A stretch of 36,170 nt of DNA from PVC group bacterium (GTDB taxonomy: Bacteria; Verrucomicrobiota; Kiritimatiellia; PWTM01): NCBI GenBank assembly GCA_003563855.1, contig PWTM01000225.1, positions 1 to 36,170 of the forward strand, read 5' to 3'. The notes beneath the pieces are model-generated. The model did not search any database, was not told the DNA's origin, and saw nothing but the letters and a program-made list of their open reading frames with translations. Every line of letters starts with the position of its first letter. Position 1 is the stretch's first letter. Below, one piece after another: positions 16,310 to 24,062 of this stretch. Both the position numbers and the translations under genes were made by a program.

Positions 16310-16338
16310 TTGACACCGACGCGAAAAGACGCTAGTCG
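16310..16338 (+). promoter_or_regulatory. Putative promoter of leader-peptide gene 3
   Basis: A perfect TTGACA at 16310-16315, 17 bases, then TAGTCG at 16333-16338; a second TAGAGA follows at 16339. About 50 bases before the ATG at 16389. The arrangement repeats that of leader-peptide gene 1 (TTGACA, 17, TAGAGG). Confidence 0.5.
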
Positions 16339-16388
16339 TAGAGACGGTGCGGGTGCCTGTTGGTGGCGTCCGCGAGGGAGTATGCAAG

Positions 16389-16514
16389 ATGCAAGAGAAG
16401 AAACGCTTCGAACCGCCGAAGGTCGAGACGTTCCGGAGCGACGAGTTGATCGTCGAGACGGCGTTCACCGGGGAGGTGTGGATCGACTCGCCACCCAACG
16501 ACGTCCCGGTGTAA
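16389..16514 (+). CDS. Leader peptide 3, short RiPP-precursor-like
   Basis: A 41-codon gene absent from the ORF track. GAGGGAG at 16374-16380 lies eight bases before the ATG; a nearby ATG at 16382 is too close to the ribosome-binding site and in another frame. Residues 1-28 (EKKRFEPPKVETF, then DELIVETAFTG) are the shared leader, and the tail is EVWIDSPPNDVPV. Like peptide 2 the tail contains Ser-Pro and acidic residues but no Cys. The gene stands 5.6 kb from the modifying genes, in front of an alpha-galactosidase, so the leader family is dispersed. It must use the cluster's proteins in trans, if at all. Confidence 0.7.
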   Translation: MQEKKRFEPPKVETFRSDELIVETAFTGEVWIDSPPNDVPV

Positions 16515-16530
16515 GGCGGCCTCTGGGCCC

Positions 16531-16704
16531 CGCACGAACGGCAGAGTGATCGGGCCGTCCGGGCGACGTTCCGGAGCGGATGCGCCTGCACGTAAGCCAT
16601 TGCAGGGGCACGAAGGGCGGTCCTGCCGCTTGGCCGACCCTGGGCAGGAGCCGGCCTTTTCCATGCGGTCCCCTGTCCCGCCTTCACGGCCGCGACGATG
16701 CACA
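16531..16704 (-). pseudogene. Decayed duplicate of the DUF4870 gene end
   Basis: On the minus strand this reads CIVAAVKAGQGTAWK, identical to the end of the intact DUF4870 protein, then unrelated sequence for about 100 bases, and then ITLPFVRG, matching the last residues (MTIPFVRG) of the intact copy. At DNA level, tccatgcggtcccctgtccc and the following 25 bases are the same as at 15706-15748. So the last ~30 codons were duplicated in the same orientation and split by an insertion. The remainder of the copy is gone; the alpha-galactosidase begins 17 bases further on. Confidence 0.75.
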
Positions 16705-16720
16705 GAAAGGGATACGAGCC

Positions 16721-17842
16721 ATGATCGCACCGACGCCGCCCATGGGCTGGAACAGTTGGAACACCTTCGGTCGCGAGATCGACGAGGACGTGATCCGCTC
16801 GACGGCCGACGCGATGGTCGCGACCGGGCTGAAGGATGCCGGCTACCGGTACGTCTGCATCGACGATCTCTGGGAGGCTGACGAGCGTGTCGACGGGCGG
16901 CTGACCTGGGATGCCGCGAAGTTCCCGGGCGGCATCCCGGCGCTCGCCGACTACATCCACGGCCTCGGGCTCAAGTTCGGCATCTACTCCTGCAGCGGCA
17001 CGCATACCTGTGCGGGGAAACCGGCCAGCTTCGGCTACGAGGAGATCGACGCGCAGACCTTCGCGGACTGGGGCGTGGATTTCCTGAAGTACGATCACTG
17101 CTACTTTCCGCCCGGGGCGGATCCCCGGGCCGCCTATGCCCGCATGGGACAGGCGCTGCGCATGACCGGGCGGCCCATTCTGTACAGCCTGTGCAACTGG
17201 GGCGGGAACGAGGTCTGGACCTGGGGCGCGGCGGTCGGCGGCCACATGTGGCGTACCGGCGGCGACATCAACGACTCCTGGGAATCCATCGTCCACCTGG
17301 GCTTCCGGCGCCAGAAGGACCTCCATCCCTGGGGGCGCCCCAACGGCTGGAACGATCCCGACATGCTGGTGGTCGGGATGCGCAACCGCGGAAACGTGGC
17401 CCGGGAAGGCTGCTCGGAGGACGAGTACCGCTCGCACTTCGCGCTCTGGTGCCTGCAGGCCGCCCCGTTGATGATCGGGTGCGACGTCCGCGACATGGAC
17501 CCGGCCACCAAGGCGATCCTGCTGAACCGGGACCTGATCGCTGTCAACCAGGACCCGCTGGGCGTCCAGGCGGCGTGCCTTGGCAGTCACCGCCGCTGCG
17601 AAGTCTGGGCCCGACCGTTGGCCAACGGCGACCTCGCGGTCGGGTTCTTCAACCTTCACGAGAAACCCCAGGGCAACGTCCCGGTCGCCTGGGAGCAATT
17701 GCACCTGCACGACCGCCGACCCTGCCGCCTCACGGACCTGGGCTCCGGCGAGGACCTCGGAACCCACAGCCGCGTCTTCACCAGCGGCTCCTTGGCGCCC
17801 CACGCCTGCCAGGTTGTCCGGATTTCGCCCCAGCGCACCTGA
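16721..17842 (+). CDS. GH27 alpha-galactosidase
   Basis: A 373-residue cytoplasmic-type protein; no signal peptide. It starts at ATG 16721 after agaaaggga. The GH27 barrel signs are all present: PPMGWNSWNTFG at the N-terminus, YVCIDDLWE, GLKFGIYSCSGTHTC, the nucleophile region DFLKYDHCYF, and NGWNDPDMLVVG with the acid/base aspartate. LIAVNQDPLGVQ closes the barrel, and a C-terminal beta domain (about 290-373) follows. The enzyme hydrolyses terminal alpha-galactosyl groups from oligosaccharides. Lacking an export signal, it probably acts on imported sugars. It may share the transcript of leader peptide 3, 206 bases upstream, though the gap includes the dead DUF4870 fragment. Confidence 0.9.
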   Translation: MIAPTPPMGWNSWNTFGREIDEDVIRSTADAMVATGLKDAGYRYVCIDDLWEADERVDGRLTWDAAKFPGGIPALADYIHGLGLKFGIYSCSGTHTCAGKPASFGYEEIDAQTFADWGVDFLKYDHCYFPPGADPRAAYARMGQALRMTGRPILYSLCNWGGNEVWTWGAAVGGHMWRTGGDINDSWESIVHLGFRRQKDLHPWGRPNGWNDPDMLVVGMRNRGNVAREGCSEDEYRSHFALWCLQAAPLMIGCDVRDMDPATKAILLNRDLIAVNQDPLGVQAACLGSHRRCEVWARPLANGDLAVGFFNLHEKPQGNVPVAWEQLHLHDRRPCRLTDLGSGEDLGTHSRVFTSGSLAPHACQVVRISPQRT

Positions 17843-17849
17843 CCCGTAC

Positions 17850-17912
17850 GGGCACGGCACGCCGTGTCCTTCGCTGCACGGGGCGCCCCATCGGGCACGG
17901 CACGCCGTGCCC
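17850..17912. repeat. Pair of 20-base palindromes after the alpha-galactosidase
   Basis: GGGCACGGCACGCCGTGTCC at 17850-17869 and GGGCACGGCACGCCGTGCCC at 17893-17912. The second is a perfect nine-base stem with a two-base loop; the first has one mismatch. They begin eight bases after the stop, so could end or stabilise the transcript, but their near identity suggests a dispersed intergenic repeat. Confidence 0.7.
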
Positions 17913-17982
17913 TCCGCCCTGCGCCGTGGCACCCCCGTCGGCACGCGTACGCGCCCCCCGGTTGTTTCTGCCCATTTATGGC

Positions 17983-18012
17983 TTGTGCCCCGCGACACCG
18001 GCCTGCTAGGCT
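17983..18012 (+). promoter_or_regulatory. Possible promoter of the outer-membrane protein gene
   Basis: TTGTGC at 17983-17988, 18 bases, then TAGGCT at 18007-18012, 55 bases before the ATG. Both boxes are only partial matches; the TAG-type -10 resembles others in the window. Confidence 0.3.
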
Positions 18013-18067
18013 CCGCGCACGGTTGAAGCGTGGCGTGCGCAAACCGTACAGGTAAGGAGAATCGGGC

Positions 18068-18853
18068 ATGAAGAAACGATGGGCGGTTCTGGGAGCAGCG
18101 GTGGGATTGGCCGCCACGGCAGGCGCGCAGGCCCCGCCACATTTCGATGCGCGTCTGCGGGCCGAGCGGACCCTCGAGGTGCGCGAGCATTCGGCGCTGG
18201 AACGGGGCCGCTGGGAAGTGGGCGTGGTTGCCGCGTACGAGGATCAGGACGCGGCCGCGGCCGAGCTCTTCACCGTGACGCCCTACGCGCGCCACGGACT
18301 GACCCGCAACCTGCGGGTTCGCCTCGACGTTCCGGTCGCCTACCGCGACCGCGAGATCGGCGGCGAGGTTGCGGGGCCTGGCGATCTCCGGCTCGGCGCC
18401 GAGCTGCTGGTGCACGAGGACAGCTTCCGTTTCCCTTATGTGCTGCCCTACCTCAGCGTGTCGTTTCCTACGGGGAGTTCGGGCGACGGGCTCGGCCTGG
18501 GCGATGCGGCGACCGACCTGGGTATCGCGTTGGGCACGACGCGCTGGCGCGATTGGCACTTCCGGCTCGATGCACGCTACGCGCTGCGCTTCGGGGACCT
18601 CGACAACATCGCCTCGGTGGGCGGCGCCCTGATCTGGGACGTGAACCCGCAGTTCGCGGTGCTGGCCGAGGGCCGGATCTCCCAAGGCGACGTGGACGAC
18701 ACCGGAACGCCGAAGGTCGCCCTGGGCGGGATGGTCTATCGCCCATCGCCCCGGTGGTCGCTCAGCGTGCACGGCGGCATGGAATTCGACGGCACCCGCG
18801 AGGCCTTGGCCGCGGTCCGGGTCGCGTACCGCCTTCCCGGCGTGGGTCGCTGA
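18068..18853 (+). CDS. Predicted outer-membrane beta-barrel protein
   Basis: A 261-residue protein with a clear signal peptide (KKRWAVLGAAVGLAATAGAQA). The ATG follows taaggag. The mature part consists of regularly spaced amphipathic strands such as VTPYARHGLTRNLRVRLDVP, YVLPYLSVSFPTG, FRLDARYALRFGD and LSVHGGMEFDG. The pattern of an early barrel strand with PYARHG-LT and SFPTG resembles the MetA-pathway/transporter-like outer-membrane family, but I cannot name a substrate. The next gene begins 22 bases downstream, suggesting an operon with the lipid kinase. Confidence 0.65.
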   Translation: MKKRWAVLGAAVGLAATAGAQAPPHFDARLRAERTLEVREHSALERGRWEVGVVAAYEDQDAAAAELFTVTPYARHGLTRNLRVRLDVPVAYRDREIGGEVAGPGDLRLGAELLVHEDSFRFPYVLPYLSVSFPTGSSGDGLGLGDAATDLGIALGTTRWRDWHFRLDARYALRFGDLDNIASVGGALIWDVNPQFAVLAEGRISQGDVDDTGTPKVALGGMVYRPSPRWSLSVHGGMEFDGTREALAAVRVAYRLPGVGR

Positions 18854-18875
18854 CGCGTGACCGGGAGGCAGACGC

Positions 18876-19835
18876 GTGAGCGGCGTCGGTCCGGAAGGCG
18901 CGGTCGACCGGGCGGACGCCGCCGGAGCGGCGGACGCGGGTGCGCCCGCGTTACGTCGCGTGCGGGTGCTCTTCAACCCGCGCTCGGGTCCGCACTTCTC
19001 TTTCGAGCGCCTCTGTCGCGCGCTCTCCCCGACCTGGGACGTGCCGGGGATCGACTTGGTCTACCAGCCGAGCCTCTCGGCCGATGACGGCGCGGAGAAG
19101 GCGCGGCGGGCCGTCGCCGACGGCGTGGATACCCTCCTCGTAGCCGGCGGCGACGGGATGGTCAACTCCATCGGCGCGGCCGTGGTCGGGAGTCCGGTCG
19201 CGTTCGGCGTCATTCCCGCCGGCAGCGCCAACGGGTTTGCCCGCCATTTCGGGATCCCGCTGGACTGGGAGGAGGCGGCCGCATGCCTTGCCACCGCGCG
19301 TCGGCAGGCGATTGACGTGGGGGTGGCCAACGGCCGGCCCTTTTTCGTGACGTGCAGCATGGCCTGGGAAGCCGCGCTCGTAAGGGCCTTCGAGCGCTCG
19401 CCCGTGCGCGGTGTCCTGCCCTACCTCTTCTCCGGCGCCGCCGGTTTTCTCGACTACACGCACCAGCCCTTTCGCGTGGAAATCGACGGCGAACCCGAGG
19501 CCGTCTACGAGGATCCGACCGTCTTCACTGTAGCCAACCTCACCCAGTACGGCGCCGGCGCGCGCATCGCGCCCAGCGCGCGCGAGGACGACGGACGGCT
19601 CGAGCTGGTCGTGATCGGCCGCAGGGATGTCCCCTCCGTCGTCGCCCGACTCGCCCGGCTCTTCGACGGGACGATCGAGGGGCTGCGCGAGGTCCAGTTC
19701 CGCGCCTTTCGCGCCCTGACCGTCCGTCGCGAGCGTGCGGCGCCGATCCAGATGGATGGCGAACTGCTCCTGCCGGTGAAGGAAATCCGTATAACCTTGA
19801 AAGCCAAAGCTTTGCGGGTACTCGTGCCCCGGTGA
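18876..19835 (+). CDS. Diacylglycerol/sphingosine kinase-like lipid kinase
   Basis: A 319-residue protein beginning at GTG 18876, eight bases after gggagg. The DAGK catalytic domain is clear: VRVLFNPRSGP near residue 30, the nucleotide loop LLVAGGDGMVNSIGAAVVG, then VIPAGSANGFARHFGIP, all typical of the NAD kinase/DAGK superfamily. The C-terminal beta-sandwich (about 140-319) ends with APIQMDGELL, where the family has a conserved acidic DGE. Members phosphorylate lipids such as diacylglycerol at the inner membrane. About 28 extra residues, rich in Ala/Gly/Asp, precede the domain. Its exact lipid is unknown. Confidence 0.85.
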   Translation: MSGVGPEGAVDRADAAGAADAGAPALRRVRVLFNPRSGPHFSFERLCRALSPTWDVPGIDLVYQPSLSADDGAEKARRAVADGVDTLLVAGGDGMVNSIGAAVVGSPVAFGVIPAGSANGFARHFGIPLDWEEAAACLATARRQAIDVGVANGRPFFVTCSMAWEAALVRAFERSPVRGVLPYLFSGAAGFLDYTHQPFRVEIDGEPEAVYEDPTVFTVANLTQYGAGARIAPSAREDDGRLELVVIGRRDVPSVVARLARLFDGTIEGLREVQFRAFRALTVRRERAAPIQMDGELLLPVKEIRITLKAKALRVLVPR

Positions 19836-19906
19836 GCTTGCGGCGGCGCAGGAAAAGGGAAAAGAAAGAGAGCGGCGCGGGCCAAGGAGGTCAGGGTGAG
19901 GAACCC

Positions 19907-20035
19907 ATGAGAAAACCCGCAACCGCTCTCGGGGAATACCCTATGCCACACCTTCGGAGAATGCAAGCGTCTGCGCGAAACTTTTTTTCGACGCGTGAAT
20001 CCCCGGTCGTTGCGCGGGCGGGCGGGGCCGCGTAG
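19907..20035 (+). CDS. Possible 42-residue small protein (uncertain)
   Basis: ATG 19907 follows gagg by five bases, and another aaggagg lies further upstream. The product is basic (MRKPATALGE, HLRRMQASARNFF). It is the only lower-GC, A-rich stretch between the lipid kinase and purB. Against it: no known family, and the end overlaps the likely purB promoter. It may be chance. Confidence 0.2.
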   Translation: MRKPATALGEYPMPHLRRMQASARNFFSTRESPVVARAGGAA

Positions 20036-20038
20036 GAT
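20010..20038 (+). promoter_or_regulatory. Putative purB promoter
   Basis: TTGCGC at 20010-20015, 17 bases, then TAGGAT at 20033-20038, 44 bases before the purB ATG. The -10 matches the consensus at four of six positions. Confidence 0.4.
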
Positions 20039-20082
20039 TCGAACCGGCCGCGCGCGGAGGCGCGGCCGGGAGGCCGGCGCAG

Positions 20083-21408
20083 ATGATTCCACGCTACACC
20101 CGCCCCGCGATGGGCGCGATCTGGACGGACGAGCACCGGTACGCGACCTGGCTGCGCATCGAGGTGCTCGCCTGCGAGGCGATGCACCGGCTCGGGATCG
20201 TGCCGGCCGCCGATCTCGATCGCATCCGTCGTCGCGCGCGCTTCGACACGGCGCGGATCGAGGCGATCGAGGCCGAGGTTCAGCACGACGTCATCGCCTT
20301 CCTGACCAACGTCGCGGAATACGTCGGCCCCTCCGCGCGCTTCATCCACCGGGGGTTGACCAGCTCCGACGTGCTCGATACCGCGCTGGCCGTGCAGATG
20401 GTCGAGGCGGCCGACCTGCTGATCGCCGGGGTGCGCGCGGTGCGCCGGGCGGCCGCCGCGAAGGCGCGCCGCTACCGGCGCACGCCGATGATCGGCCGCT
20501 CGCACGGCGTGCACGCGGAGCCGACCACGTTCGGGCTCAAGATGGCCCTCCTCTACGACGAGTTCGGGCGCGCGCTCGCGCGGCTCGAGGAGGCGCGTCG
20601 GACGGTTGCCGTCGGCCAGCTCTCCGGCGCCGTCGGGACGCATGCGCACCTCGATCCGTCGGTCGAGGCGTACGTCTGCCGCAAGCTCAAGCTCCGGCCC
20701 GCGGCGATCTCCACCCAGGTCCTGCAGCGCGACCGCCACGCCGCCTACGCCGCCGCCCTGGCCCTGGTCGGCGCCAGCGTCGAACGCTGGGCGCAGGAGT
20801 TCCGCCACCTCCAGCGCACCGAGGTGCTCGAAGTCGAGGAACACTTCGGCCGCGGCCAGAAGGGCTCTTCGGCCATGCCGCACAAGAAGAACCCGATCGT
20901 CGGGGAACGGCTCTGCGGCATGGCGCGGCTGCTGCGCGGCTATGCCCTCGCGGCCATGGAGAACGTGGCGCTCTGGCACGAGCGCGATATCTCGCATTCC
21001 TCCGCCGAGCGCGTGCTCCTGCCCGACGCGACGATCGCGCTCGACTACATGCTCGATAAGCTCGCTGCGCTGGTGCGCGACCTGCGCGTCTTCCCGGACC
21101 GCATGCGCCGGAACCTCGGCCAGACCCGCGGGCTGATCCATTCCCAGCAGGTGCTGCTGCAACTGACCGAGAAAGGCGTCAGCCGCGAGGAGGCCTACCG
21201 GCTCGTGCAGCGGAACGCCCTGCGGGCCTGGGAGGAGGGGGCGGATTTCCAGGCGCTGCTGGCCGCCGATCCCGAGGTGGCCGCCTGCCTTCCGGCCGAC
21301 GAGCTCGCCAAGGCGTTCGACCTCGAGGTTCACTTCCGCGACATCGACCGCACCTTCGCCGAAGTCGGCCTCGACCGCCGGCGACGTCGGACGGCGGGGA
21401 GGGCGTGA
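20083..21408 (+). CDS. purB: Adenylosuccinate lyase
   Basis: A 441-residue protein of the fumarase/aspartase superfamily. Signature stretches are MIPRYTRPAMGAIWTDEHR at the start, FIHRGLTSSDVLDTALAVQM with the catalytic-region histidine and TSSD, and the superfamily loop GSSAMPHKKNPI. It removes fumarate from adenylosuccinate and SAICAR in purine synthesis. Length is normal for the short bacterial type. A ribosome-binding site gggagg lies nine bases before the ATG. The stop overlaps the SDR start, so the two are cotranscribed although their functions look unrelated. Confidence 0.93.
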   Translation: MIPRYTRPAMGAIWTDEHRYATWLRIEVLACEAMHRLGIVPAADLDRIRRRARFDTARIEAIEAEVQHDVIAFLTNVAEYVGPSARFIHRGLTSSDVLDTALAVQMVEAADLLIAGVRAVRRAAAAKARRYRRTPMIGRSHGVHAEPTTFGLKMALLYDEFGRALARLEEARRTVAVGQLSGAVGTHAHLDPSVEAYVCRKLKLRPAAISTQVLQRDRHAAYAAALALVGASVERWAQEFRHLQRTEVLEVEEHFGRGQKGSSAMPHKKNPIVGERLCGMARLLRGYALAAMENVALWHERDISHSSAERVLLPDATIALDYMLDKLAALVRDLRVFPDRMRRNLGQTRGLIHSQQVLLQLTEKGVSREEAYRLVQRNALRAWEEGADFQALLAADPEVAACLPADELAKAFDLEVHFRDIDRTFAEVGLDRRRRRTAGRA

Positions 21409-22226
21409 TGAGCTGGCTGGAACTCGAGGGGAAGACGGCGCTGGTGACCGGGGGGGCGCTGGGACTGGGCCGCGCGATCGGGCTGGGCCTCGCCGGGGTA
21501 GGCGTCCGCGTGGTCGTCGCCGACATCAACGAGGACGCCGGGCGGGAGGCGGTCACGGAGATCGAGGCCGCGGGCGGCGAATCCCGTTTCGCAGCCTGCA
21601 ACGTGGCCGAGCCGGATTCCGTCGAGGCCGCCGTCCGCGCCGCCGTCGAGGCGTTCGGCCGGCTCGATATTCTCGTCAACAACGCCGGCGTCATCCTGCC
21701 GCGCCTGCTCGTCGACCCGGCCGGCCGCGAGGAGCTGGACGCCGCGATGTGGGATCGGGTCTTCGCCGTCAACACCCGCGGCCAGTTCCTGTGCGCGCAG
21801 GCGGCGGCCCGGGCGATGATGGCCGACCGCCAAGGCGGCGTGATCGTGATGATGAACTCGGAAAGCGGGCTCGAGGGGTCCGAGGGCCAGAGCGTCTATG
21901 CGGCCACGAAAGCGGCCGGCATCTGCATGACGCGGAGCTGGGCCAAGGAACTCGGCAAGCACGGCATCCGTGTGGTCGGGATCGCGCCCGGGATCATGGA
22001 GGCGACGGCGCTGCGGACCGAGTCCTACGAACGGGCCCTGGCCTATACGCGCGGTAAGACCGTCGAGGAGCTGCGGGCGGGCTACGTGAACAAGAGCTCA
22101 ATCCCGCTCGGGCGCGACGGGAAACTCGCCGAGGTTGCCGATCTCGTCTGCTTCCTCGCCAGCCGCCGCGCCAGCTATATTCACGGCACGACGGTCAACA
22201 TCAGCGGCGGAAAGTCCCGCGGCTGA
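21405..22226 (+). CDS. Short-chain dehydrogenase/reductase (SDR)
   Basis: A 273-residue classical SDR. The cofactor motif is TGGALGLGRAIG, followed by DINEDAG (an Asp at the end of strand two, favouring NAD). NNAGV is intact, the catalytic serine lies in MNSESGLEGSEG, and the dyad is YAATK. INISGGKSRG-like residues end the protein. It resembles sugar-alcohol SDRs such as sorbitol-6-phosphate 2-dehydrogenase. The GTG at 21405 overlaps the purB stop; ATG 21408 directly follows and could equally be used, with ggggaggg upstream. The substrate is uncertain; the sugar aldolase downstream suggests carbohydrate metabolism. Confidence 0.85.
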   Translation: MMSWLELEGKTALVTGGALGLGRAIGLGLAGVGVRVVVADINEDAGREAVTEIEAAGGESRFAACNVAEPDSVEAAVRAAVEAFGRLDILVNNAGVILPRLLVDPAGREELDAAMWDRVFAVNTRGQFLCAQAAARAMMADRQGGVIVMMNSESGLEGSEGQSVYAATKAAGICMTRSWAKELGKHGIRVVGIAPGIMEATALRTESYERALAYTRGKTVEELRAGYVNKSSIPLGRDGKLAEVADLVCFLASRRASYIHGTTVNISGGKSRG

Positions 22227-22310
22227 GACCGGCCGGGCTGCCGCGAGCGGAGCGTCTGCGCGCCGCGGCTCAGGGGCCAGGAACGGCAGTTCGTTGCGTA
22301 TGCTCGTGAT

Positions 22311-22577
22311 GGGCGTATCTCACTTCTGCCGGCGCATATACCGCATTGACGGGGCCTGGGGCCGATGTAGTTCGCGGCAAAGTTGACGGATACTGCCTCG
22401 ACAACTCCTGCGAGACCAACTCCAACGCTATCTTTGCCGCGAACTCCACCGAGTCGGGGCAAGCAGAACCGTCTCCGTCGGCCTTTCGTGCTTCGGCGCA
22501 TTGCACAATGCCCACATGCTAAGATAGCCGGGGCCAGGCATTTCGGGCAGAGACCGCCAGAAGTGAGATGCGCCCGC
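22311..22577 (-). mobile_element. MITE-like element, copy 3 (267 bp, internally deleted, inverted)
   Basis: On the plus strand it starts GGGCGTATCTCACTTC and ends GAAGTGAGATGCGCCC, so the two 16-bp ends match with one change. It is flanked by a perfect nine-base duplication, GCTCGTGAT (22302-22310 and 22578-22586). Compared with copies 1 and 2 it lies in the opposite orientation and has lost about 141 bases, a whole number of codons, from the middle of the internal frame; a later one-base loss shifts the frame. Confidence 0.85.
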
Positions 22578-22586
22578 TCGTGATCG

Positions 22587-22688
<102 letters not shown>

Positions 22689-22690
<2 letters not shown>

Positions 22691-23405
22691 AGTCGAAGTA
22701 GAGATCCTCGAGCCGCGCCCAGGCGCCCGGGGCGCCGAAGAGCGGCAGACCGCGCGTCCGCATCACGTTCCCGAGGTTGGCGACGTCCTCGCGCGAGAGC
22801 TCCTTGAGCGGGTAGCCCATGCTGCGGGCCAGGATGATGTGCTTGGCGGTCATCTCGATCAGGTCCGTGCACATCTGCACCCAGCGCAGGTCCCACGGGC
22901 TCATCATCACCATGCCGTGGTTCTCCATCAGGAACGTGTTGTATTTCGTGAGCACGGGCGAGAAGTGGTCGGCCAGCCGCTGCGTCAGGGGCTCGCCGTA
23001 GGGCACGAGCGGGACGGGGCCGACCTCGGTGATGGTCTCGGGAAAGAACGGCCGCATCAGTTCCTCCGCGCCGTCGGCGATGGCGAAGGCGTTCAGGTGC
23101 GGGGGGTGGCAGTGCAGTACGGCCTGGACGTCGGGCCGCTCGGCGAAGAACTTCAGGTACATCGGCGTCTCGCCGGTCGGCCGCTCGGTCCCCTCGATCC
23201 GGTTCCCGTCGCGATCGAGGAAGACCACCGTTTCGCGCGTGACCTCCCCCTTGTTCCGCTGCGTCGGCGTGATCAGGATCGCGTCCTCCTCGAGCTTCCA
23301 GGCCAGGTTCCCGCCATGGCCGGTGACGTACTGGTGGCGGGCAAGGTGATGGCAGACGTCCACGAAGACATCGACCTTTGCGGCGTGTTTCTCGAGCAGT
23401 GTCAT
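22689..23405 (-). CDS. Class II aldolase (L-rhamnulose/L-fuculose-phosphate aldolase-like)
   Basis: A 238-residue protein; ATG 23405 was chosen since aaggaagg precedes it and the track's extra residues are Arg/Gly-rich intergenic sequence. Family motifs: HQYVTGHGGNLAWK with the phosphate-binding Gly-Gly-Asn, VLHCHPPHLNAFA with the two zinc-type histidines, and FLMENHGMVM with the third. The glutamate expected near ATGET-like positions appears in PTGETPMYLKF. Such enzymes split sugar 1-phosphates into dihydroxyacetone phosphate and an aldehyde in the cytoplasm. RhaD of E. coli is somewhat longer. No rhamnose genes adjoin it; it is flanked by two MITE copies in opposite orientation. Confidence 0.8.
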
Positions 23406-23525
23406 GGCCTTCCTTTCGCGGCGCATTCCCGTCCGACCGGAACTCTGCCCGGCGCCTGGCAACCCGGCCCTTCTACCCGCACCCGCCGTCCGCGGCAAGC
23501 CCTGTGCTTGTTGTGTGCCGGTGGG

Positions 23526-23930
23526 GGGCGCATCTCACTTCTGGCGGTCTCTGCCCGAAATGCCTCGCGGCGGCCATCTTAGCCTGTGCGCATGGTCATG
23601 CGCCGGAGCACGAAAGGCCGACGGAGACGATTCTGCTTGCCCCGACTCGGTGGAGTTCGCGGCAAAGATAGCGTTGGAGTTAGTCTCGCAGGAGTTGTCG
23701 AGGCAGTTAGCGAAGGAGGTCGACCTTCAAACGCCTGGTGGGCGCTTCCGTATAGGAATGGATTCTCGTGCGGAAACGACATCGCGACCATTCTTCCCAC
23801 GATCAACTACGGCGTCAACTTCCTCGTAAACTCCACTGGATCTAACGTGTCCGTCAACGTTGCCGCGAACTACATCGGCTCCCATGCCCCGTCCATGCGG
23901 GTGATGCACCGCCCGAAGTGAAATGCGCCC
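23526..23930 (+). mobile_element. MITE-like element, copy 2 (405 bp, full length)
   Basis: Starts GGGCGCATCTCACTTC and ends GAAGTGAAATGCGCCC (one change from a perfect inverted repeat). The flanks carry an exact nine-base duplication, GCCGGTGGG. It has exactly the length of copy 1 and the same 111-codon GTG-started frame (23586-23921). Between the two copies the frame differs by about eight replacement and six silent codon changes, and no indel. Confidence 0.87.
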
Positions 23931-23989
23931 GCCGGTGGGGAGGGCACTCGACGCTCGCCAGGGCGGGGCGGATCTGGCAGGCTGGCGCC

Positions 23990-24042
23990 GGCGTCCAAGG
24001 CTTGGACGCCATGCGGGCGCGGGCTTCCAAGGGTTGGAAGCC
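23990..24042. repeat. Two neighbouring CCAAGG-centred palindromes
   Basis: GGCGTCCAAG-G-CTTGGACGCC (23990-24010) is a perfect ten-base stem. GGCTTCCAA-GGG-TTGGAAGCC (24022-24042) is a perfect nine-base stem. Both share the TCCAAGG core and are 11 bases apart, just before the kdsD-like start. They look like a dispersed repeat family rather than a specific operator. Confidence 0.7.
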
Positions 24043-24062
24043 GGCCCGCCGGGGGATGGGGC

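Noticed and set aside
15671-18976. A 1101-codon minus-strand ORF
   Set aside because: Only the last 170 codons (DUF4870) are a gene. The rest is antisense to the alpha-galactosidase and the outer-membrane protein and runs through the leader-peptide 3 region.
19960-20000. Rho-independent terminator at the T-run CTTTTTTTCG after the lipid kinase
   Set aside because: No convincing GC-rich stem precedes the T-run.
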